43,220 nt of DNA from an uncultured Clostridium sp. GTDB lineage: Bacteria > Bacillota > Clostridia > TANB77 > CAG-508. A program made the translations under genes and the position numbers. The notes beneath the pieces were generated by a model that saw only the letters and a list, made by a program, of their open reading frames with translations, did not search any database and was not told the DNA's origin. Positions 8,061-15,271 of this stretch are shown here, in pieces; positions within the stretch are counted from its first letter, which is position 1; each line of letters opens with the position of its first letter. The stretch covers positions 10,488 to 53,707 of the forward strand of contig CATLUC010000001.1 of NCBI GenBank assembly GCA_950059165.1. The letters are read 5' to 3'.

Positions 8061-8339
8061 ATGGAGCCACAAGAAACAATTTGTTGCTATGACAACAGAC
8101 CTGAAAAATGCACAAAGAAAAGAAACTGTTTAGGTATTATAGCAATTATTTTATTAACAGCATTTGTTTTTGTTCTTGGATTGCTTATAGGAGCTGCATT
8201 AGCTGCTGTAATCCTTGTTGCATTACCTGCAATTATTGTTTTAGCTGTAATTTTAGGACTATTATTAATTTTAACAATTATATTAATGTTATGTTGTAGA
8301 AAAAGAGAAAAAAAATGCAAATGTAAATGTTGTTGCTAA
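8061..8339 (+). CDS. small Cys-rich membrane protein, unknown function
   Basis: I do not recognise this 92-residue protein. An N-terminal segment with CCYDNRPEKCTKKRNC (four Cys) precedes two long hydrophobic helices, about residues 24-47 and 52-75. The tail is CCRKREKKCKCKCCC with seven cysteines. A strong GGAGGTGA lies 7 nt before the ATG. The paired Cys clusters on either side of a two-helix hairpin would face the same side of the membrane and could bind metal. It stands alone between the divergent prepilin-like gene and a hairpin. Confidence 0.7.
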   Translation: MEPQETICCYDNRPEKCTKKRNCLGIIAIILLTAFVFVLGLLIGAALAAVILVALPAIIVLAVILGLLLILTIILMLCCRKREKKCKCKCCC

Positions 8340-8345
8340 AACTTA

Positions 8346-8405
8346 AAAAGGGTGTCTTATGAACTGTCCACTTTTAGGGGAACAGTTCAACATAGACTCC
8401 CTTTT
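8346..8405. terminator. long GAACTGTCC hairpin between convergent genes
   Basis: The outer arms AAAAGGGTGTCT and AGACTCCCTTTT and the inner arms GAACTGTCC (8361-8369) and GG.GAACAGTTC (to 8388) form one extended hairpin ending in T-rich sequence. It lies between the convergent 8061 gene and engB and can stop both. The GTCC/GGGGA words resemble the dispersed palindromes elsewhere in the window. Confidence 0.65.
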
Positions 8406-8411
8406 ATTATA

Positions 8412-9001
8412 TTATAAATTAATATATTTATCTATTACATTCCAAACTTCATCTTGATAAATCTTTCTTTCTGCCGAAAAGGGCAAAGTTTTAATATCTC
8501 CAATAGGATTTATTTGTTTTTGCAAATTTTGGACTGCTTCTGAAACTTTAGTAATAGCAATTTTGTCAGCCTTATTAGCTAAAATCAGGCAAGGTAAACC
8601 AGAAGATATAATGTAGTTATACATCAATTTATCATTTTCAGTTGGATTATGCCTAATATCAATTAGAAAAATTATTAAAGCAATTTCTTCCCTATTAAAC
8701 AGATATTCTTCAATAAATTTCCCAACTTGTTCTTGCTCCTTTTTAGACATTTTGCTATATCCATAACCGTGGTAAATCAACAAAGTAAAAGCTATCATCA
8801 ATATTATAAAAATTAATTTGACGAGTTTTACCGTGGCTCACTACTTGTTCTAGCTAATTTTTTTCTGTTTATCATTGTATTTACAAAACTTGATTTTCCT
8901 ACATTTGACTTTCCTACCAAAACGATTTCAGGTACTCCATTTTTTGGGTATTGCTTTGGGCTAACAGCAGAAACTTCAAACTGTGGATTTTTAACTAACA
9001 T
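8412..9001 (-). CDS. engB: ribosome biogenesis GTPase EngB/YsxC, read with two +1 frameshifts at CGG
   Basis: From ATG 9001 the frame gives MLVKNPQFEVSAVSPKQYPK and the P-loop GKSNVGKSSF (residues 31-40), then LARTSSEP followed by CGG TAA. Skipping the C (8833) gives GKTRQINFYNIDDSFYFVDLP. A second in-frame CGG (8769) again needs the C skipped to give GYGYSKMSKKEQEQVG and onward to NKADK and the stop at 8412. The result is a 195-residue protein, the normal EngB length, with every GTPase motif intact. EngB is needed for 50S assembly and is usually essential. The ATG overlaps the serS stop (ATGTTAG), so it is translationally coupled to serS. A plain frame search reports only the last 129 residues. 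Confidence 0.92.
8767..8769 (-). other. CGG recoding site 3 (engB second site)
   Basis: Minus-strand CGG after CCA and followed by T. It is in frame after the first shift (63 nt downstream). Skipping C8769 gives GGT, the Gly78 of the G3 motif DLPG. Confidence 0.9.
8831..8833 (-). other. CGG recoding site 2 (engB first site)
   Basis: Minus-strand CGG is codon 57, preceded by CCA and followed at once by TAA in the unshifted frame. Skipping C8833 gives GGT, Gly57 of the switch I sequence TSSEPGKT. Confidence 0.9.
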
Positions 9002-10272
9002 ATTTTCTCCAATCCACCCATGTAAGGTCTTAGAACTTCTGGTACTATGACACTTCCGTCTGGTTGATAGTTATTTTCCATGATAGCTATTAGCATACGA
9101 GGTGGGGCAACTACTGTGTTGTTTAATGTGTGTGCAAAATAGTTTCCGTTTTCGCCTTTTATACGTATTCCAAGTCTTCTTGCTTGTGCATCTGTTAGGT
9201 TTGAGCAACTTCCAACTTCAAAATATTTCTTTTGTCTAGGACTCCATGCTTCTACATCACATGATTTTGCTTTTAGGTCTGCTAAGTCACCACTACAACA
9301 TTCTAATGTTCTTACTGGAATATTCATGCTTCTGAAGAATTCTACTGTGTATGACCACATTTTGTCATACCATTCCCAAGATTGCTCAGGTTCACATACT
9401 ACAATCATTTCTTGTTTTTCAAATTGATGTATTCTATATACTCCACGTTCTTCTATTCCATGTGCTCCTTTTTCTTTTCTAAAGCAAGGAGAATAAGATG
9501 TCATTGTATATGGCATGTCCTCTTTTTTTAATATTTGGTCTTTAAATTTACCTATCATAGAGTGTTCACTTGTTCCAATTAAGTAAAGGTCTTCTCCTTC
9601 AATTTTGTACATCATGGCATCCATTTCTTCAAAGCTCATAACACCTGTTACAACATCTGAACGTATCATAAATGGTGGTATGCAATAGGTAAATCCTTTG
9701 TTAATCATGAAATCTCTTGCATATGTTAGAACTGCTGAATGAAGTCTTGCAACATCTCCCATTAGATAATAGAAACCATTGCCACTAACACGTCTTGCAC
9801 TGTCTAAGTCTAAACCACCTAAAGCTTCTAAAATTTCTCCATGATATGGAATTTCATAGTTTGGTACAACTGGTTCTCCAAATTTTTGTACTTCGACATT
9901 TTCGCTGTCGTCTTTTCCAATAGGTACTGATTCATGCATGATGTTTGGGATTTTCATCATTCTTATTTTTATTTCTTCTGCATATTTGTTTTCTAATTTT
10001 TCATTTTCTTCTAGTTTTTCATTTATTTCATTTACTTGCGCTTTTACTTTTTCGGCTTCTTCTTTTTTTCCGTCTTTCATAAGGCTACCAATTTGGTTGC
10101 TTAGTGTTTTTCTTTCTGACCTTAAATTGTCTCCATTTAGCTTAACTTCTCTGTTTTTTATGTCTAATTCAAGAACTTCGTCAACTAGGATAAGTTTGTG
10201 GTCTTGAAATTTTTTCTTAATGTTTTCCTTTACTGTGTCTGGATTTTCTCTTAAAAATTTAATATCAATCAT
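8995..10272 (-). CDS. serS: seryl-tRNA synthetase
   Basis: A 425-residue class II synthetase that charges tRNA-Ser. The N-terminal coiled-coil arm (about residues 30-100, rich in EKVKAQVNEINEKLEENEKL) binds the tRNA. Motif 2 contains FRKEKGAHGIEERGVYRIHQ, and motif 3 contains APPRMLIAIMENN. The frame extends 12 codons upstream, but ATG 10272 (MIDIKFLRENPDTV) matches the family start and follows GGGG with 7 nt. Its stop overlaps the engB start. Three sense-strand CGG triplets are all out of frame (GAC GGA or AAC GGA). Confidence 0.97.
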   Translation of the reverse strand: MIDIKFLRENPDTVKENIKKKFQDHKLILVDEVLELDIKNREVKLNGDNLRSERKTLSNQIGSLMKDGKKEEAEKVKAQVNEINEKLEENEKLENKYAEEIKIRMMKIPNIMHESVPIGKDDSENVEVQKFGEPVVPNYEIPYHGEILEALGGLDLDSARRVSGNGFYYLMGDVARLHSAVLTYARDFMINKGFTYCIPPFMIRSDVVTGVMSFEEMDAMMYKIEGEDLYLIGTSEHSMIGKFKDQILKKEDMPYTMTSYSPCFRKEKGAHGIEERGVYRIHQFEKQEMIVVCEPEQSWEWYDKMWSYTVEFFRSMNIPVRTLECCSGDLADLKAKSCDVEAWSPRQKKYFEVGSCSNLTDAQARRLGIRIKGENGNYFAHTLNNTVVAPPRMLIAIMENNYQPDGSVIVPEVLRPYMGGLEKIC

Positions 10273-10361
10273 ACCATTTCCCCTTTTCTTCTCTCTTATT
10301 TTAGCCAATTATACAATATTTTTTAATAATTATCAACAAATTGGAAAAAATAATATAAAAT

Positions 10362-10461
10362 GATTTTAGGGACGGAGGAAAAAATCATGGTGTCTTAATT
10401 AAATTGTATAAAGTAATATTAAATAAAACACATCATGATTTTTTCCTCCGTCCCTAAAATC
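10362..10461. repeat. perfect 28-bp inverted repeat, GGGACGGAGGAAAAA family
   Basis: The arms 10362-10389 and 10434-10461 are perfect inverse complements of 28 bp and carry GGGACGGAGGAAAAAATCAT. A 44-bp AT-rich spacer separates them. The arms match the right end of the larger element at 30045-30337. It lies between the divergent serS and exchanger genes, 19 bp before the latter's start, so it could affect its expression. Confidence 0.85.
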
Positions 10462-10480
10462 AGTATGAAAGAGGGATTGT

Positions 10481-11326
10481 ATGTTTGTAGAAATTATTAA
10501 GTTTTTCTTGTATGCTGGTATTATTGTTTTAATTTCTAAATATATTTTGGTAGTTACTTTGCGAAAGTTAGCAGAAAATTTGAATTTGAAACCAAAGACG
10601 GTTGGAAATATTGCTGGATATGCAACTTCAATGCCAGAGCTTTTAACTATTAGTATATCTAGTGTAAATGGATTAGTCTCTACTAGTGTTTATAATATTT
10701 TAAGTTCTAATGTGATTAATTTTGTTCAATATTTTGCTTCTATAATTACGAATAAAAATAAAAAGGCTTTTTATAATAAGGCAATTCAAATTGATATTAT
10801 TCTAGTTTTTATAACTATACTTATACCTTTTGTTTTGGTGTGGAAAAATGTTGAGATAAAACTTGTTTTTGTTCCCTTGTTTTTGATTTTGTATGCTTTT
10901 TTCTATTATTTGAATAGTAATTGCCATAAGTTGTTTTTGGAAAAGGAAGATGCTGAAATTGCAAAACAAATTCAAGAAGAAGGAAAAAAGGAAAATGGAA
11001 ACACTAGAAGAACTGCTTTGTATATGCTTATTTTGTTTTGTACAGGTATTTTGTTGTATGTTGTTGGGGAGTTACTAGGTGAAACTTTAAATAGTTTATG
11101 TTATCAGTTTCGTATTTCTGAAACTGTTATTGGTGTTTTGCTAGGTTTTATTACAAGTATACCTGAATTGATTACTTTTTTTGAAGCACAAAAGCATCAT
11201 AAAGTTCAAAACACTAATGATATGCTTGGTGTTGTTGAGGCTACTAATAATCTTTTGACTTCAAATACTTTGAATTTGTTTATAATTCAAACTCTTGGTA
11301 TTGTGCTTTATAATATGTTTAATTAA
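10481..11326 (+). CDS. sodium/calcium exchanger family membrane protein
   Basis: A 281-residue polytopic membrane protein with the two inverted alpha-repeats of cation/Ca2+ antiporters: GYATSMPELLTISISSVNG in the first half and GFITSIPELITFFEAQKH in the second, each with the ion-binding Glu after Pro. A charged cytosolic loop (EKEDAEIAKQIQEEGKKENG) separates the halves. It probably exports Ca2+ or a similar ion, but substrate cannot be told from sequence. The start is ATG 10481 after GAGGGATTGT. It appears to be a single-gene unit. Confidence 0.85.
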   Translation: MFVEIIKFFLYAGIIVLISKYILVVTLRKLAENLNLKPKTVGNIAGYATSMPELLTISISSVNGLVSTSVYNILSSNVINFVQYFASIITNKNKKAFYNKAIQIDIILVFITILIPFVLVWKNVEIKLVFVPLFLILYAFFYYLNSNCHKLFLEKEDAEIAKQIQEEGKKENGNTRRTALYMLILFCTGILLYVVGELLGETLNSLCYQFRISETVIGVLLGFITSIPELITFFEAQKHHKVQNTNDMLGVVEATNNLLTSNTLNLFIIQTLGIVLYNMFN

Positions 11327-11343
11327 AACTTAACTTAAAAACA

Positions 11344-11371
11344 TTGACTTTCAAATTATATTATGTATAAT
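11344..11371 (+). promoter_or_regulatory. promoter of the kinase-fold gene
   Basis: TTGACT (11344-11349) and TATAAT (11366-11371) are 16 nt apart, placing the start of transcription only a few bases before the AGGTG and ATG at 11387. Confidence 0.6.
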
Positions 11372-11386
11372 TGAATAGGTGATATA

Positions 11387-12736
11387 ATGGAAAGTAAGAT
11401 TTTAGAGCTATTTTATTCTAATAGATATACAAAAAAACAAATTACAGATGAAATTGCTAAAAATATGGAGAACTTCAAGGTAAGGCAGGATTTAATTCAT
11501 ATTTTAGATGAACTCTCATCAGAAATTACCACTAATGAAATGATACCTATTATACAAGAAATGCTAAAATATGAAGATACAAAAAATGCTTTGTTAAATG
11601 ATTGGCAAATACTAGTAAGTGACTTTTCAAATGGGATAGGTTTGGCTGAAGTTCTTGCTGAAGATGAAGATATAAAAGAAGATATGAAAGAGCATATAGA
11701 AGTTTTAAGAGATGATGTGGATTGGAATAAGTATTTGGCAATAGATAAATTAATAGATACAATTCTTAAATTAGATGCAAGTGGACATGGGCTCAAAAAA
11801 CTTGCAACTAAACGTATTTTATCTTCTAGTGCTTTTGGAAAAGAATATATTAATAGCTTAATGGAAAGACATGAAACAAGAGAGTTTTTGGGTCAAAACT
11901 TTCAATTAGTTATTCAAAACTGCACTAATGAAAATGGATTAAAAAATATCTTTTATATGACAAGTCAATCTAAAAATTTTCCAGAATTAGAAGATATTTA
12001 CGATAAAAATAAATTTTTAATGGATTTGTATAATCAATCAATAGCAAAAATGGAGAGTGAAATTTCTAGTGTTTTTGGGAGAAACGCTTTCACATCAATA
12101 GCTCAAACGATTATTGGAACAGTAATAAAAAATGGAAAACAAGAAGAAATAGAATTAGAATTGCAGGATTTATCAAAAGGAGAACCAATTAAACCTTTGT
12201 CTATAGGTGGTTACAGTATGGTATTTGAAACTAATGAAAAAGTGTTCAAGTTGGGAGCAGAAAAAGTTCAATTTTTAATAGAAAAATATCATAGAAGGTT
12301 TATGTACCCATATTTAAGAAAAAGTTATGATGATAACTTATATATTGAAGCATATGAAAAAGGTTATGCTGACCCAAATATTACGAACGAGGAATTGTTA
12401 ATGGTATATGAAGAATTGTATAGAGATGGATTTATTTGGTTAGATGCTAAAAAAGAAAATTTGGTAAGATTAAAAAAAGATAATGCATTGCCAGAATATG
12501 TTAGGCAAAGAGATGATACTTATTCAGGGTTTAAACGAAATTTAGAAGAACCTATCACACTAAAGAAAGGTGAACTTGCTATATGTGATTTGGATTTTAT
12601 TTTTCATAAGGATAATCCTGAATTTATGCATAAAAACTATAAAGATTTCTCAGTTAGAATTGTAAAAAAGCTTCGAAGGAAATTAGAAGCAGAAGAAAGA
12701 GAAGCAAAAAACAAAAATGATGATTTAGAAAAGTAA
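11387..12736 (+). CDS. putative protein-kinase-fold protein with helical N-terminus
   Basis: A 449-residue soluble protein not assignable to a named family. The first 270 residues are charged and helical, with no obvious motif. From about residue 274 there are kinase-like marks: a glycine loop GGYSMVFE followed by a candidate Lys in KVFKLG, then near residue 351 WLDAKKENLV, resembling the catalytic loop D-x-K-x-x-N, and near residue 400 CDLDFIF in the position of the DFG metal site. Spacing is compressed relative to a full kinase, so it may be an atypical kinase or pseudokinase. It has its own promoter, and a strong terminator follows. Confidence 0.6.
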   Translation: MESKILELFYSNRYTKKQITDEIAKNMENFKVRQDLIHILDELSSEITTNEMIPIIQEMLKYEDTKNALLNDWQILVSDFSNGIGLAEVLAEDEDIKEDMKEHIEVLRDDVDWNKYLAIDKLIDTILKLDASGHGLKKLATKRILSSSAFGKEYINSLMERHETREFLGQNFQLVIQNCTNENGLKNIFYMTSQSKNFPELEDIYDKNKFLMDLYNQSIAKMESEISSVFGRNAFTSIAQTIIGTVIKNGKQEEIELELQDLSKGEPIKPLSIGGYSMVFETNEKVFKLGAEKVQFLIEKYHRRFMYPYLRKSYDDNLYIEAYEKGYADPNITNEELLMVYEELYRDGFIWLDAKKENLVRLKKDNALPEYVRQRDDTYSGFKRNLEEPITLKKGELAICDLDFIFHKDNPEFMHKNYKDFSVRIVKKLRRKLEAEEREAKNKNDDLEK

Positions 12737-12804
12737 TGGTTTGCAAATTCTAAGTGAAATGCTTTGTATTATGGGAAGTTCGGAGAACTTTGGTATAATG
12801 CAGA

Positions 12805-12840
12805 GTAGGATTTGAGGTAATCCCCAAATCCTATTTTTTT
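12805..12840 (+). terminator. terminator after the kinase-fold gene
   Basis: TAGGATTTG (12806-12814) pairs with CAAATCCTA (12825-12833) and is followed by seven T. The right arm overlaps the stop of the convergent minus-strand gene. Confidence 0.8.
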
Positions 12841-13493
12841 AGTTTAAAGCCTATCTCCCAAGGTGCTTTTATATCTTCATCTGTTACAACATTTTTTTCA
12901 ATTTTTTGTTCTACTATTTGCCCTTGCATATTTTCTTTTTCTATAAAGTGATTAGCTGTATTTATCCACAAAGTATAACCAAATCTTTGCATATTTATCA
13001 CTTCATATTTTTGTTCATCTATAATTTCTGTATCAAATTTTGCATTAGCTTGAAAAGCTGTCACTATCATATTTTTTAAAGAATGAATATAATCATCATC
13101 AAAAGCTCCCCAATAGTTAAATAAACTCATTTTTTCTGTAGGTGATGCTACAAATTGTTTGATATCGTCTCTTCTTATATATTCTTTTTCTTCATATGAT
13201 ACAAAATAGTATTCTTTTCCATCAGTATATAACCCACTTTTACCATTAGCATATGTTACATTTGTGATTTCATCTTTATGGTATGTTATTGTCTGCACAT
13301 TACCATCTGTTACTGTATGTTTATAGTTGTTTCCTAAATCAATATTTGCATTGTTAATAAATATACGTTGAATTCGTAAAGCTGCAATTAACAAATTCCC
13401 TGCATATATGAGTATAGCAGCTAATAAAACAATTAGGATAATTCGTTTCATTTTTTTATATTTGTTTTTTACCTTAATTACTTCTTCATTCAT
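12831..13493 (-). CDS. membrane-anchored protein of the ECF sigma operon, unknown function
   Basis: A 220-residue protein with one N-terminal transmembrane helix (IILIVLLAAILIYAGNLLIAAL) after a basic cytosolic stretch, and an extracellular domain with no recognised motif. It starts at ATG 13493 with AGGAGG 8 nt upstream, 12 bp after the anti-sigma stop. It is the third gene of the sigma/anti-sigma operon. Its extracellular domain resembles that of the preceding anti-sigma in style (tests such as YYFVSYEEKEY against YIIDNENKTYF), which suggests the two could be related sensors, but I cannot prove homology. Confidence 0.6.
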   Translation of the reverse strand: MNEEVIKVKNKYKKMKRIILIVLLAAILIYAGNLLIAALRIQRIFINNANIDLGNNYKHTVTDGNVQTITYHKDEITNVTYANGKSGLYTDGKEYYFVSYEEKEYIRRDDIKQFVASPTEKMSLFNYWGAFDDDYIHSLKNMIVTAFQANAKFDTEIIDEQKYEVINMQRFGYTLWINTANHFIEKENMQGQIVEQKIEKNVVTDEDIKAPWEIGFKLKK

Positions 13494-13505
13494 AAAAACC
13501 ACCTC

Positions 13506-14375
13506 CTACATATTTTCTTCTACTAAAGTATAACTATCCAAAAAGTCTGGTTTTTCAACTTCATGCCAACTTACACTACTTAAAAGTGTTCTGTATTCTG
13601 AACTACTACTAGAACCTTGAACAATTCTTTCAGCAAAAAATGTGTCTTTGTCAAAATATATTTTCAAACCTTTTTGCATATCTTTTATAACATAATATTC
13701 TTTTGCACGAAATCCCTCTTTTTGAATTGTTATGTTTGATGTTAGTATAAATTTTAAAATATCAATAGTAGAAATGCCTTTTTCATTTACAAGATTTTTC
13801 ATTTCAGGAATTATCATGATAGGAATGTTTAGATTATCATTTCCTTGAATGTTCTCGTTTTTTATAAAATATGTTTTGTTTTCATTGTCAATAATATAAT
13901 GTTTGTCATTTTCCCAGTATTCATGCACTTTATCACCTTTTACTTTTTTCATTTTGTTTTCACCAACATATGTTGTTGTATGATAGTTATAGCGTTCAAT
14001 TGATTCTTCGTAATATTCTAATCTATAGTTTCCTTTAGCATCATAATTTATGTTTTTGATTAATGCACTTTTTACGATGGCATAACGAGATGCCAAGCTC
14101 CCAAAACCAACAACTACAATTATAAGAATGACAAGTGATACTGCAATTTTTAAGGTTTTAATTTTCCTTTTGTATTTCTTAATAATTTTGATATTTTCCG
14201 TGTTTTGCACATCTTCTTTTTTTATTTCAGCAGTCATTTCTTTATATGTTTGTTCACAATTTGGGCATTCTTTTAAATGTTCTTCCACAAATGTTTTTGT
14301 GTCTTCTGAAAGTATATTGTCAATATATGCTGGAAGTAGGTCTTCAATTATTTTACAATTTCTTTTTTCTTTCAT
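13506..14375 (-). CDS. zinc-finger anti-sigma factor, single-pass membrane
   Basis: A 289-residue protein. The N-terminal 45 residues carry the anti-sigma zinc pattern H-x3-C-x2-C (EEHLKECPNCEQTY) after the helix CKIIEDLLPAYIDNILS. A transmembrane helix (LKIAVSLVILIIVVVGFGSL, about residues 80-99) and an extracellular sensor domain follow. It should hold the upstream-encoded sigma factor inactive until a signal arrives. ATG 14375 is one base past the sigma gene's stop, implying coupled translation. Confidence 0.85.
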   Translation of the reverse strand: MKEKRNCKIIEDLLPAYIDNILSEDTKTFVEEHLKECPNCEQTYKEMTAEIKKEDVQNTENIKIIKKYKRKIKTLKIAVSLVILIIVVVGFGSLASRYAIVKSALIKNINYDAKGNYRLEYYEESIERYNYHTTTYVGENKMKKVKGDKVHEYWENDKHYIIDNENKTYFIKNENIQGNDNLNIPIMIIPEMKNLVNEKGISTIDILKFILTSNITIQKEGFRAKEYYVIKDMQKGLKIYFDKDTFFAERIVQGSSSSSEYRTLLSSVSWHEVEKPDFLDSYTLVEENM

Positions 14376-14376
14376 A

Positions 14377-14871
14377 TTAATCACTCTCCTTTACTTTTTT
14401 CTTTCCCCTGTAAAAAGTTACTCTTGCCCAGTTTTCGGTTCTTCCTAAAACTTGTCCAATTTCTTTAAATGACATCTCGGCATTTATTCTTAAAAACATA
14501 ACTCTTTTGGTTTCGTTGTCTAATTGATTAATTTTATTATATGCAATTGACACTTCTTCTTTATGGATTAAGTTTTCTTCTATGTTCTCACTTTTACTAA
14601 AGCTTTCATTAACAACCTCAACAATTTCTATTTTAGAATTCTTGCGTTTTCTCTTTCGTAATTCATCAAACCAAAGGGTTTTGGCTATTTCACATAACCA
14701 ACTAGATAATTTGCAATCTTGGCGAAAATGGTCAATGTTTTTTATCATTTTGTAAAATGTTTCTTGTGTTAGTTCTTCTGCAATGTCTGAATTGTGTGTG
14801 ATGCAACATAGGTATTTGTATACAATAGGATAATTTTCATTATATATTTTTTCTATTTGTTGATTGTGCAT
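14377..14871 (-). CDS. ECF-type RNA polymerase sigma factor
   Basis: A 164-residue sigma-70-family ECF factor. Region 2 is present (YKYLCCITHNSDIAEELTQE and FRQDCKLSSWLCEIAK), a short acidic linker follows, and region 4 ends the protein (LDNETKRVMFLRINAEMSFK and GRTENWARVTFYRGKKK). It is the first gene of a three-gene operon with its anti-sigma factor. AAGGAG precedes the ATG. No ECF-type promoter could be recognised upstream. Confidence 0.9.
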   Translation of the reverse strand: MHNQQIEKIYNENYPIVYKYLCCITHNSDIAEELTQETFYKMIKNIDHFRQDCKLSSWLCEIAKTLWFDELRKRKRKNSKIEIVEVVNESFSKSENIEENLIHKEEVSIAYNKINQLDNETKRVMFLRINAEMSFKEIGQVLGRTENWARVTFYRGKKKVKESD

Positions 14872-14985
14872 TTTTATTCTCCTTTAAATATTAGACGTCT
14901 AAAAACTAAAAATGTTACAGCTTGATTAAATTATATCATACATTTGGCATATCTGTGGGCTTTGGGTATATCTTGGACATTTTAA

Positions 14986-15015
14986 AACGAAGAAGCGTAA
15001 CTTATACTTCTCCGT
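14986..15015 (-). terminator. terminator overlapping the end of the DUF951 gene
   Basis: On the minus strand, AACGGAGAAG and CTTCTTCGTT can form an imperfect stem (15015-14986) followed by TTTT. It includes the stop codon of the gene. Confidence 0.4.
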
Positions 15016-15190
15016 TCTCCATTTTTTTTGTTATTGCTTTTAGAGCTTTTTCTCTTGGGAGCATTACTACATGACCACATCCCTTGCATTTTAGTTTAAA
15101 GTCTACCCCAATTCTTGTAATTTCCCAAAGTTTGCTTCCACAAGGGTGTTGCTTTTTTGTTCTTACAATGTCTCCTATTTGGTAATTCAA
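15002..15190 (-). CDS. DUF951 family protein
   Basis: A 62-residue protein with the DUF951 pattern: IGDIVRTKKQHPCGSKLWEI, IGVDFKLKCKGCGHVVMLPR. The three cysteines with an HPCG and a CxxCGH suggest metal binding. The function of the family is not established. The start is TTG at 15190, 7 nt after GGGGG. It precedes no other gene in the same short unit. Confidence 0.9.
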   Translation of the reverse strand: MNYQIGDIVRTKKQHPCGSKLWEITRIGVDFKLKCKGCGHVVMLPREKALKAITKKMENGEV

Positions 15191-15271
15191 TATTATTCCC
15201 CCTATTTCTTTACTCTTTATATTCTTAATGAATATGTCTAATTAGACACTCAAGATAAAGTCCCCACTGTC

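Noticed and set aside
8412..9001. RF2-type programmed frameshift driven by CUU-stop and an upstream Shine-Dalgarno
   Set aside because: Only one site has a stop next to CGG, and none shares the CUU U context or an upstream SD at fixed distance.
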